Assembly (NCBI GenBank): GCA_035711805.1
Contig: DASTBV010000033.1
Coordinates: 9,660 to 73,659 of the forward strand
Direction: 5' to 3'
DNA length: 64,000 nucleotides
DNA from: Gp6-AA40 sp035711805
Lineage (GTDB): Bacteria; Acidobacteriota; Vicinamibacteria; Vicinamibacterales; UBA2999
A program made the position numbers and the translations under genes. The notes below the pieces were generated by a model that saw only the letters and a list, made by a program, of their open reading frames with translations, ran no database searches and was not told the origin of the DNA. This document shows, piece after piece, positions 16,447 through 24,804 of the stretch (positions are counted from its first letter, which is position 1; each line of letters opens with the position of its first letter).

Positions 16447-16505
16447 GGCCGAAAGTACTTTCCACTTACTTTTCCACTTTTCCACTTTTCAACTTTTCCA
16501 CTTCC
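16382..16505. repeat. Inverted word repeat encoding the C-termini of both scpB and rluB
   Basis: The left half repeats GGAACAAGT and GGAAGAAGT units; the right half repeats TTTTCCACTT. The two halves are complementary and can form a long hairpin that probably terminates transcription in both directions. Both converging genes end inside it, so each protein carries a tail coded by the repeat. Confidence 0.8.
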
Positions 16506-17275
16506 TGACGCGTCAGCTCCCTCCATTCGCCCACGCGCAGCCGTCGATCGGTAATCGGCCCGATTCGGACGCGGCGGAGCTTGCGCACCGGATGGCCGAC
16601 CGCCTCGCACATCCGCCGTACCTGGCGGTTGCGTCCCTCGCGGATAGTGATGAGGAGAACGCCATGTGCCCGCTTGTCGCGGGACTTCTCACGTTCGTTA
16701 GGCGACGCCCCTTTACGGGCTGCCGGGCGTTTCTCGGGGGCCGGCCGGCTCAACAGCTTCACGTCCGCGGGCATCGTCCGCCTGCCGTCGAGCGGGATCC
16801 CGCGGCGCAGCCTGCCGATCGCCTCCTCATCAGGTGTTCCGGCGACATACGCCTCGTAGGTCCGTTCGACTTCGTGACGCGGATGCGTCAGGCGCGCGGC
16901 GAGATCGCCGTCGTTTGTCAGCAGCAGCAGCCCTTCGCTGTCGTAGTCGAGGCGGCCAACCGGGTAGACGTATTCGCGTACGCCATGGAGCAGGTCGATC
17001 ACCGTGTGACGACGCTGCGGATCGGAGCGGGTGGTGACGACGCCCGCCGGTTTGTTCAGCAGGATGTAGCGATGGCGCTCCGGGGCGCGCAGCCGCCGGC
17101 CGTCAACGCGGATGTCGTCGGCCAGCGGGTCGGCTTTGACGCCCATTTCACGGACCGTCCGGCCGTTGACTGAAACGCGCCCTTCCTCGATCAGCTTCTC
17201 GGCCGCACGCCGCGAGGCGACGCCTGCCTGCGACAGGATTTTTTGAAGACGGATGACGGAGGACCCGCTGTTCAC
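16466..17275 (-). CDS. rluB: 23S rRNA pseudouridine synthase, RsuA/RluB family
   Basis: 269 aa. An S4 RNA-binding domain (LQKILSQAGVASRRAAEKLI) precedes the synthase domain with the catalytic Asp in GRLDYDSEGLLLLTNDG and the IREGRNRQVRRM motif. Family knowledge points to rRNA uridine isomerisation; whether the site is 2605 (RluB) or another cannot be told. Two oddities: a basic insertion at about residues 184-212 (starting RPAPEKRPAARKG) and a tail QEVEKLKSGKVEK coded by the inverted word repeat shared with scpB. Confidence 0.92.
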   Translation of the reverse strand: MNSGSSVIRLQKILSQAGVASRRAAEKLIEEGRVSVNGRTVREMGVKADPLADDIRVDGRRLRAPERHRYILLNKPAGVVTTRSDPQRRHTVIDLLHGVREYVYPVGRLDYDSEGLLLLTNDGDLAARLTHPRHEVERTYEAYVAGTPDEEAIGRLRRGIPLDGRRTMPADVKLLSRPAPEKRPAARKGASPNEREKSRDKRAHGVLLITIREGRNRQVRRMCEAVGHPVRKLRRVRIGPITDRRLRVGEWRELTRQEVEKLKSGKVEK

Positions 17276-17288
17276 GCTTCCATGTTCT

Positions 17289-17432
17289 CACTTCCCAGTT
17301 CGTGTTCTCTGTTCGGTTCGCTGTTCGTTGTTCGAGGTGCCCGATTCGAGCGACTCGGCTCGATGGAGCGGAACCCCGAACACGAACTCCGAACCGAACA
17401 GAGAACACGAACTCGGAACCAAGCACCTGGAA
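17289..17432. repeat. Large inverted repeat, family A (TTCGTGTTC core)
   Basis: Bases 17298-17319 and 17391-17412 are a perfect 22-bp inverted repeat (core GTTCGTGTTCTCTG...) around a 71-base loop, extended by further imperfect GAACC/GGTTC words. It lies between rluB (divergent from it) and the 3' end of the hydrolase gene. It is one of six copies of this family in the window. Confidence 0.85.
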
Positions 17433-17439
17433 GAGTGAA

Positions 17440-18621
17440 CTACTGCTTGATTACCGATGCCCAGAAGCTGACGAGCTTCCACGCGTCCATTGCCGTGGCG
17501 TGCGGATTCACGCTGGCGTGCGTGATGAGGCCGCTCAGCAGGACCTTCGTCCGCACGCCTTTCGCGCGCAGATGCTCGGCCAGGAGGACGCTTTCGGCCG
17601 GCGGAATGATGTTGTCGTCGTAGCCGTGGAGCAGGAACGTGCTGGCCGCGGGCGCGGACGCGAGCTCCGGCGACAGCGCCGGGTCGTTGACGCCGGCCTG
17701 ATCGAGATGCGGAACGAGCACGGCGCCAAGGCGCTTGACGTCCCGCTCGTTCACGTACTGCATGTAGGTCCGGGACGGTTCAGGGAGCGACTCGGCCATC
17801 GTCCGCGCCTGCGCGAAGATCGGCGCCGCGGCCGCATCGCTGATGACCGTCGCCTGCGACGCGCGGAGGTACGTTTCGATCGCCTCGCGGAGGGGAGCAG
17901 CCTGATCGTTCGGGACGACGCCGCGATCCGCGAGCGTGTTCAGGATGACGGCGACGCCGTAGTCGTGCGGCGCATGGTTGCTGAGGCCGTCCACCGTTGG
18001 CGCGATGCCGGTGGCGAGATACTTCATCACACGCAGCATGTTGCCGTGACCGCCAAGGGACACGACGTAGGCAACCTGGTCGCGGATGCTGTCGCGCCCG
18101 GCGGCAACGATCGCGAGCCCGCCCGAGAAACTGACGGCAATGATGCCGACGCGGCCATCAGACGTCAGGCGCGGCTGCTTCGCCATCCACGCCACCGCGT
18201 CCTCGATGACGTCGGTCGCGGCTGGCGTCAGCCGGAACTGCTGAAGGTCCGGCAGCGCCAGGGCCATCACCGGATAGCCGCTTGCGGCGATGTCTTCCGC
18301 GAGCGCCGCGAGCCGGGCCTCGTCGAGTCCGTTGGAGTTGAACCCCGGCATCACCAGGACGGCACGCTCCGAAACGGTGGCCGGCATATAGAACTGCGCC
18401 GGCACGTCGCCGTGCCGCGTCGGCACCATGTGCCGCGGCTGCGCCTCGACACGGTTGTCCTGGATGCTGATGATCGCCTGCGCCGGCCCGCCGAGCGCGG
18501 CGACACGGACGATCAGTGCCATCGCGCGCGCGTACGGGGCCGCGACATACACGAACACGATGAGGACGAGCACAACGATCAGGAGCATGCGCAGACGTCG
18601 CCGGGTCATTTGCGCGGCCAT
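17440..18621 (-). CDS. Membrane-anchored alpha/beta hydrolase
   Basis: 393 aa. An N-terminal membrane helix (LLIVVLVLIVFVYVAAPYA) anchors a periplasmic or cytoplasmic-face alpha/beta hydrolase. The nucleophile elbow is AVSFSGGLA; the acid is probably the Asp in LHGYDDNIIP and the base the His in GLITHASV. These give a Ser-Asp-His triad of the dienelactone hydrolase/lipase type. The natural substrate is unknown. An in-frame ATG four codons in (MTRRRLRM) is an alternative start. Confidence 0.85.
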   Translation of the reverse strand: MAAQMTRRRLRMLLIVVLVLIVFVYVAAPYARAMALIVRVAALGGPAQAIISIQDNRVEAQPRHMVPTRHGDVPAQFYMPATVSERAVLVMPGFNSNGLDEARLAALAEDIAASGYPVMALALPDLQQFRLTPAATDVIEDAVAWMAKQPRLTSDGRVGIIAVSFSGGLAIVAAGRDSIRDQVAYVVSLGGHGNMLRVMKYLATGIAPTVDGLSNHAPHDYGVAVILNTLADRGVVPNDQAAPLREAIETYLRASQATVISDAAAAPIFAQARTMAESLPEPSRTYMQYVNERDVKRLGAVLVPHLDQAGVNDPALSPELASAPAASTFLLHGYDDNIIPPAESVLLAEHLRAKGVRTKVLLSGLITHASVNPHATAMDAWKLVSFWASVIKQ

Positions 18622-18623
18622 TT

Positions 18624-18703
18624 AACCACGAAGACCGCGAAGCCATCGCAGAGCGCGAAGGAACGCTGGTTCAGAAATTGTGGCTTCCGCCTTCAGGCGG
18701 AAG
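18624..18703. repeat. Word repeat plus perfect hairpin upstream of cmk
   Basis: The left part repeats ACCACGAAGACCGCGAAG-type words. The right part, CTTCCGCCTTCAGGCGGAAG at 18684-18703, is a perfect 8-bp stem with a TTCA loop. It resembles the REP hairpins at 19856 and 48452 but lacks the GTAG. Confidence 0.6.
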
Positions 18704-18727
18704 AAGTTCGTGTAATGTGGGGCGGAG

Positions 18728-19384
18728 ATGAAACGATTGGTCATCGCGATCGACGGGCCTTCAGGGGCCGGCAAGGGCACGGTCTCGCGCGCCATCTCCG
18801 AGGCGCTCGGCTACCGGCACGTGGACACGGGCGCGATGTATCGGGCGGTGGGGTGGAAGGCGGTGCGCGACGGGATTCCGCTCGACGACGAGGCGGCGGT
18901 ATCCGAGCTGGCGCGCGGCGCCCGGATCGTCGTCGAAGGAGGCGTCGTCGAGATTGACGGTTACGATGTGACCCGCGCAATCCGGACGCCGGAGATCGAC
19001 AAGGCGGCCACCGCGGTGGCGCGGCTGCCGAAGGTGCGGGAAGCGCTTGTTGCCCGGCAACGCGCCCTCGGAGCGGACGGCGGGGTTGTGATGGAAGGGC
19101 GCGACATCGGAACCGTCGTCTTTCCGAATGCGGATGTGAAGATCTATCTCGATGCTTCGGCCGAGGAGCGCGCCAGGCGACGGGCCAGCGATGCGGCACA
19201 TTCGGGAAGCCAGGCAGGGCAGGCGGCCGTGGCGGAAGCGATCCAGGCGCGCGACACGGCGGACAGGACGCGTGCAGTGTCGCCGCTGTCCGTTGCGGCC
19301 GATGCCGTGCACATCGACACGACTGCGATGCCGATTGAGAAGGTTGTCGATGACGTGATGGGGCTGGTCCGCAGCAGACTGTGA
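18728..19384 (+). CDS. cmk: Cytidylate kinase
   Basis: 218 aa, the normal length. The P-loop is AIDGPSGAGKGTVSR; the CMP-binding region includes DTGAMYRAVGWKA and GRDIGTVVFPNADVKIYLDA. It phosphorylates CMP and dCMP with ATP in the cytoplasm. GGAG lies just before ATG 18728. In many genomes cmk is followed by rpsA; here a separate block of 2.5 kb intervenes. Confidence 0.96.
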   Translation: MKRLVIAIDGPSGAGKGTVSRAISEALGYRHVDTGAMYRAVGWKAVRDGIPLDDEAAVSELARGARIVVEGGVVEIDGYDVTRAIRTPEIDKAATAVARLPKVREALVARQRALGADGGVVMEGRDIGTVVFPNADVKIYLDASAEERARRRASDAAHSGSQAGQAAVAEAIQARDTADRTRAVSPLSVAADAVHIDTTAMPIEKVVDDVMGLVRSRL

Positions 19385-19388
19385 AGCG

Positions 19389-19823
19389 CTACGCGATGCC
19401 CACTTCCTGATTGAGAAATCCCACCAGATACTTCCACGCCAGGTAATAGACCGTCATCCCCACCGGCGCCATCGGCAGCACGAACTTCCATTGCAGATGG
19501 AACACGTCGAGCGCGCTGGCGAGGGCAACGCCGAGCGGCATGAGCAGCAGCGGCAGGAGCGCGCCGTGAACGCCGATCGACCATCGCAATCGCGATCGCA
19601 CGGCGAGGTACAGCATGTTCCAGATGCCCCACAGATTCGGCACCACCGCCATCGGGAACACGATGGCGCGATCGAGCGGCGCGCCGGGGAGGGGGATCAC
19701 GAACTGGCTCGATACCTCGAAATAGAAGCGGTTGTACGCGTAGACGGCGAGGATGATGATCAGAAAGCATGTCGGCACCGCGATCCCGGCCATGTACGCG
19801 CGCAAGAAGGGGTGAGGTCGCAT
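19389..19823 (-). CDS. Four-helix membrane protein of unknown function
   Basis: 144 aa. Four hydrophobic segments are visible (about residues 10-30, 50-70, 85-105 and 115-135). No catalytic motif is recognised. ATG 19823 is chosen because GGGAGG is five bases upstream; the preceding TTG would be too close to it. It is the third gene downstream of an ECF sigma factor on the same strand, separated from the second by two hairpins. Confidence 0.7.
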   Translation of the reverse strand: MRPHPFLRAYMAGIAVPTCFLIIILAVYAYNRFYFEVSSQFVIPLPGAPLDRAIVFPMAVVPNLWGIWNMLYLAVRSRLRWSIGVHGALLPLLLMPLGVALASALDVFHLQWKFVLPMAPVGMTVYYLAWKYLVGFLNQEVGIA

Positions 19824-19855
19824 CAATGCCTCCCGGCGCCCTGAAGGGTGCGCCT

Positions 19856-19878
19856 GTAGTGTCCGCCTTCAGGCGGAC
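19856..19878 (+). repeat. REP-like GTAG hairpin
   Basis: GTAG, one spacer base, then GTCCGCCTTCAGGCGGAC: a perfect 7-bp-arm hairpin with a TTCA-type loop. The identical hairpin with GTAG is at 48452-48474. A weaker hairpin (GCGCCCTGAAGGGTGCGC) sits directly before it. Confidence 0.75.
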
Positions 19879-19879
19879 C

Positions 19880-20089
19880 TCACAAGTGATACGCGAGCAG
19901 CCAGAGCCACTCGGGAAAAACCAGAAACGGTACGGCCGCGGCAGCTGCCAGGCCGAGGTCGACGTACGACCACTCGGTCGTTCGATCGAGCCGGTCCGAC
20001 AGCCGTGGCCACACCTCGCGCGCAGCAACGCCATGGTCCGTCGGGGGCAGCGCCGCACGCAGCACGTTCTTGAGGTGTTCGTCGGTCAT
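19880..20089 (-). CDS. Small membrane protein encoded with ECF sigma factor (possible anti-sigma)
   Basis: 69 aa. A short polar N-terminus (MTDEHLKNVLRAALPPTDHG) leads to one or two C-terminal hydrophobic helices (LGLAAAAAVPFLVFPEWLWL). It overlaps the sigma gene by ATGA, the usual arrangement for anti-sigma factors, but no zinc-binding HxxxCxxC motif is present. Function is therefore inferred from position. Its TGA sits two bases from a REP-like hairpin. Confidence 0.65.
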   Translation of the reverse strand: MTDEHLKNVLRAALPPTDHGVAAREVWPRLSDRLDRTTEWSYVDLGLAAAAAVPFLVFPEWLWLLAYHL

Positions 20090-20640
20090 GCCTGGATACC
20101 CGCGCGAGTCAATTCGGTCCTCAGCTCACGTGTTGCGCGGAACAGCCGCGACTTCACCGTTCCAATCGGCACGCCGAGCGCGTCGGCGATCTCCGTTTGC
20201 GGCAGCTCTTCAATCAGCGCCAGGGTGGCGACGACGCGCAGTTTTGGCGGCAGCGCTGCGAACGCGCGACGGATGTTGTCGGCGCGATCGAAATCCGTAC
20301 CGCCGGGTCCACCGCGCGTGGCAGGTTCGCGCGGTGGAACCCGGCCTACAACTTCCTGCCTGTCGCGGCGGCGTGCCGCCTTGAGCTGATCGAGGGCGCA
20401 GTTTGTCGCGATTCGCCGCATCCACGCACCGTAGCTGCGTGATGGATCGAACCGCGCGCGTCCGCGATACGCGCGCCAGAACGCTTCAACGAGCGCATCC
20501 TCGGCGGCGTCCGGCTCGCGGACGATCCGGAGAATCCAGCGATACACCTCGCGCTCGAACTGGCGGAAGAGCGCCTCGAATGCCTCGCGATCGCCGTGCG
20601 CGAAGCGCCGGAGCAGATCGCGATCTGGCTCGTCCTGCAC
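20086..20640 (-). CDS. ECF RNA polymerase sigma factor
   Basis: 184 aa. Sigma-70 region 2 (FEALFRQFEREVYRWILRIV; AEDALVEAFWRAYRG) and region 4 (ALPPKLRVVATLALIEELPQ; TEIADALGVPIGTVKSRLFR) are both intact. The linker between them (around EVVGRVPPREPATRGGPGG) is encoded by a GTAG-type long hairpin, apparently a REP-like insertion tolerated in frame. The start is GTG 20640. The next gene overlaps by four bases and may encode its regulator. Confidence 0.93.
   Translation of the reverse strand: MQDEPDRDLLRRFAHGDREAFEALFRQFEREVYRWILRIVREPDAAEDALVEAFWRAYRGRARFDPSRSYGAWMRRIATNCALDQLKAARRRDRQEVVGRVPPREPATRGGPGGTDFDRADNIRRAFAALPPKLRVVATLALIEELPQTEIADALGVPIGTVKSRLFRATRELRTELTRAGIQA
20302..20349 (-). 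repeat. Long GTAG hairpin inside the ECF sigma gene
   Basis: On the minus strand GTAG is followed by GCCGGGTTCCACCGCGCG, a short loop, and the near-perfect complement CGCGCGGTGGACCCGGC, an 18-bp stem with one bulge. It encodes the region 2-region 4 linker of the sigma factor and keeps the frame. Confidence 0.7.
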
Positions 20641-20692
20641 GCTTATCTGGTCTTACTGGATGATCTGGATGGAAGGTTCCGCCAAAAAGAAA

Positions 20693-20759
20693 GGCACCCC
20701 CAAAAGGGGTGCCCTACGGGACCAGGGACCACGGGCCACGCACGGACCAAGGACGAAGG
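20693..20759 (-). repeat. REP-like GTAG hairpin followed by family B word repeat
   Basis: GGCACCCC and GGGGTGCC (20693-20713) form a stem, with CTAC (GTAG on the minus strand) at 20714-20717. GGGACC/GGACCA words follow to 20759, including ACCAAGGACGAA (20746-20757), which also occurs at 1088-1099. The block fills the gap between the divergent sigma start and the DUF6335 gene's 3' end. Confidence 0.7.
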
Positions 20760-20760
20760 A

Positions 20761-21519
20761 TTACCTATCGTCCCAATCGTCCGACGACGCCGGGTCGAGC
20801 TCCCAGCGGTTGCGGTCGCGCTTGGCGATCTTTTCCTCGCCTTTGAGCTCCTCGTTGTCCTGGTATTCGACGCCGACCGCGCGGCCGATGTCGTCGACGA
20901 TGTCCTGGTCCGGCGTCGGGTTGTCGCCGCCAGGCGCCTCGTCTCCGACGCTGTAGGCCGATTCCCAGTCCGCGTCGACGTCGCCGCCGGTGAGCGCAGG
21001 ACTTGTCTCTGTGTGTTCGTCGTAGCGTTCCTTCAACACGCGGCGGCCGGTGCGCACGGCTGATGCCGATCGGTCGAGGTCCAGAGACGACGGGGGAGTC
21101 CCCTGGATAAGCTCGTCCTCGTCGCGAACGATACGCCGCTCGCGGTCCAGGCCCGGCGGCTTCCGGAGAACGGGGATCGCCGGACGTGTACGGGGGCCGG
21201 GAGCGGCCGTCGCCCTGGCTACCACTTTCCGGGTGGTCGGGGCCGCCTTCTTCTTGGCGCCCTGTGGGCGCGCGGACTTTGCCGTCCTTGCCGCCGACCG
21301 CGTGCGGACAGCCGTCCGTTTGGCGGCACCGGCCCGTGCGGCCGGTTTCCGGGCTTTTCGCACGTTTTTCGCGGCCGTCCGGCCCTTGGCGGCGGTTCGT
21401 TTCCGGCTCGCGGCCTTCTTCGTGGTGCCCCGGCGGCCCGCCGCCTTTCGGGCGCCGCTCGTTCTTTTCGCGTGCGTGGAGCGCCGTCGAGGGGCCCGTG
21501 CGGCCTTCCGTTTGGCCAT
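20761..21519 (-). CDS. DUF6335 protein with histone H1-like basic N-terminal tail
   Basis: 252 aa. Residues 1-115 are almost only Lys, Arg, Ala and Thr (MAKRKAARAPRRRSTHAKRT onward), like AlgP/histone-H1-type tails that bind DNA. The C-terminal 90 residues match what I recall of DUF6335: LTGGDVDADWESAYSVGDEA, GGDNPTPDQDIVDDIGRAVG and RNRWELDPASSDDW. The acidic C-terminal domain and basic tail suggest a DNA-associated protein; no activity is known. AAAGGA precedes ATG 21519. Confidence 0.85.
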   Translation of the reverse strand: MAKRKAARAPRRRSTHAKRTSGARKAAGRRGTTKKAASRKRTAAKGRTAAKNVRKARKPAARAGAAKRTAVRTRSAARTAKSARPQGAKKKAAPTTRKVVARATAAPGPRTRPAIPVLRKPPGLDRERRIVRDEDELIQGTPPSSLDLDRSASAVRTGRRVLKERYDEHTETSPALTGGDVDADWESAYSVGDEAPGGDNPTPDQDIVDDIGRAVGVEYQDNEELKGEEKIAKRDRNRWELDPASSDDWDDR

Positions 21520-21933
21520 GGATCGTCCTTTCGTGGGGCGACTATGCTACCTTGACTGTTTCCGGTAAGTGACGTATCCTCTATGTCTTATCGGCGACGA
21601 ACATCCGTTCGCAGAGTGCGTTCCGCGGCCCGTCGGGCATCCCACGTACACCAATCGCGGCGTGCTCAGGCGCGTCGCATTTCAGGCGGCCTGAACGAGT
21701 GCCACTGTACGAACGTCGCATCATCGCCGTTATAGCCGCGGGGGGCCGGTCCCCGCAACCCTTCGATTGCATCGAGGGTTGTCCTGAGCATAGTCGAAGG
21801 ACAAGCCTTCAGGTTGAAGGTGCCCGTTCCGGCCGCCCAGAACGAACCCTGACACGAGGGCCACGTTGGAAGGGCGCTTGTCCGTATCGCGCGGGGGAAG
21901 CCGCACGCCGGACGTAGGAGGACGCGCAGTTAA
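21520..21933. other. Gene-free region before rpsA, with three stacked hairpins
   Basis: No convincing gene is seen in these 414 bases; a 63-codon minus-strand frame (21581-21772) has no recognisable features and overlaps the hairpins. Bases 21738-21804 hold three successive stem-loops: GCGGGG/CCCCGC, AACCCT/AGGGTT and TGTCCT/AGGACA. The last contains CTGAGCATAGTCGAAGG, related to the 33-bp element at 31156 and 55557. This may be the rpsA leader or the end of a transcript from upstream. Confidence 0.5.
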
Positions 21934-23775
<1,842 letters not shown>

Positions 23776-23824
23776 CAGGGCGGAGGCCGGGGCCTGACAC
23801 CCCGGGCGTCCGGAGGAGCAAGCA

Positions 23825-24211
23825 GTGACGATTGGCAGCGGCAACGGGAACGGCGCCGGCAGCATGACCAAGGCGGAGCTCGTCGAGGAGGTCTCGCGCG
23901 TCTCGGACCTCACGAAGAAGCACTCCGAGGTCATCGTCGATACCGTCTTCAAGAGCATCATCGACGCGCTGCACCGCGGCGAGAAGATCGAGCTGCGAGG
24001 GTTCGGCAGTTTCCGCCTGCGGAAGCGCGAGCCGCGGAAGGGCCGCAACCCGAAGACCGGCGACAAGGTCGATGTGCCGCCGAAGAAGGTGCCGTACTTC
24101 AAGCCGGGCAAGGAGCTGAAGGATCTCATCAACCGCGAGGCGGAGGCGGCCGAGGCGGCGGACGCCGCGGCCGGTGGGCTGCCGTCGATCCCGGGCGCTG
24201 CTGCCGTCTGA
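23825..24211 (+). CDS. HU/IHF-family DNA-binding protein
   Basis: 128 aa. The HU/IHF core begins at residue 14 (MTKAELVEEVSRVSDLTKKH) and includes the DNA-contacting arm IELRGFGSFRLRKREPRKGR and NPKTGDKVDVPPKKVPYFKP. It should bend DNA as a dimer. There is a 13-residue Gly/Asn extension in front and an Ala-rich acidic tail behind. GTG 23825 has GGAGG nine bases upstream; ATG at residue 14 is the alternative. The rpsA-HU order is common and fits a shared operon. Confidence 0.93.
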   Translation: MTIGSGNGNGAGSMTKAELVEEVSRVSDLTKKHSEVIVDTVFKSIIDALHRGEKIELRGFGSFRLRKREPRKGRNPKTGDKVDVPPKKVPYFKPGKELKDLINREAEAAEAADAAAGGLPSIPGAAAV

Positions 24212-24297
24212 TTCATCGATGAACGATGAATGATGATCGATGATCTGATAGTTCGATCGGACCACATCATCGTTCATCAATCTCACCTCATCAATGG
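24211..24297. repeat. Inverted GATGAATGAT word repeat (family D)
   Basis: ATCGATGAACGATGAATGATGATCGATGAT on the left is mirrored by ACATCATCGTTCATCAATC on the right. It begins at the stop of the HU gene and ends at the HIT gene start. It can form a long imperfect hairpin in RNA. Confidence 0.65.
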
Positions 24298-24782
24298 ATC
24301 ATCTCTGGTCGCCGTGGCGACTTGAGTACGTGATTTCGAAGAAACCGGACGGATGCGTGTTTTGCCACGCATCCGATCCGTCTCACCTCGACCCGCTGCT
24401 GGTCTTCCGCGGCGACCTTGCCTACGTCGTCCTCAACCTCTATCCCTACAACAACGGACACCTGATGGTCGTGCCGTATCGGCACGAGTCGACTCTTGCG
24501 GGCCTGACCCGCGAGGAGATGAACGAGGTTGGCGCGTTGATCCAGTTGTCCGAGCGCGCCTTGCGCGAGGCCTACCGGCTGGAGGGAATCAACGTCGGCG
24601 TGAATCTCGGCGCGCCGGCCGGCGCCGGCATCGAAGCGCACGTGCACCTGCACCTCGTGCCGCGCTGGAACGGCGACACCAATTTCATGACGGTCGTTGG
24701 ACAGACGCGCGTGCTGCCGGAAGAAATCGCCTCGACCGCGGCGCGGCTTCGTCCGATCTTCGAGCGCCTCGGCTCGCGGTAG
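24294..24782 (+). CDS. HIT-family nucleotide hydrolase or phosphorylase
   Basis: 162 aa. The histidine triad is EAHVHLHLVPRWNGD and the N-terminal segment MDHLWSPWRLEYV, a CVFC pair and LNLYPYNNGHLMVVP match the subgroup that includes mycobacterial Ap4A phosphorylase. The expected reaction is cleavage of dinucleoside polyphosphates or AMP conjugates. The CxxC pair (CVFCHA) may bind zinc. The start ATG lies at the end of the word repeat and has no Shine-Dalgarno. Confidence 0.92.
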   Translation: MDHLWSPWRLEYVISKKPDGCVFCHASDPSHLDPLLVFRGDLAYVVLNLYPYNNGHLMVVPYRHESTLAGLTREEMNEVGALIQLSERALREAYRLEGINVGVNLGAPAGAGIEAHVHLHLVPRWNGDTNFMTVVGQTRVLPEEIASTAARLRPIFERLGSR

Positions 24783-24792
24783 GTCTTCGTGG

Positions 24793-24798
24793 GATAGT
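24793..24798 (+). promoter_or_regulatory. -10 box GATAGT, leaderless start
   Basis: GATAGT ends six bases before ATG 24805 and lies within the palindrome GGGATAGTGATCCC. No Shine-Dalgarno is present. Confidence 0.45.
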
Positions 24799-24804
24799 GA
24801 TCCC

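Noticed and set aside
16660..16760. REP-type hairpin as origin of the basic insert in the pseudouridine synthase
   Set aside because: Only short imperfect stems (CCCGC/GCGGG) and no GTAG; such stems are expected by chance in GC-rich DNA.
21581..21772. A 63-codon minus-strand gene
   Set aside because: No ribosome binding site or recognisable sequence, and it overlaps the stacked hairpins.
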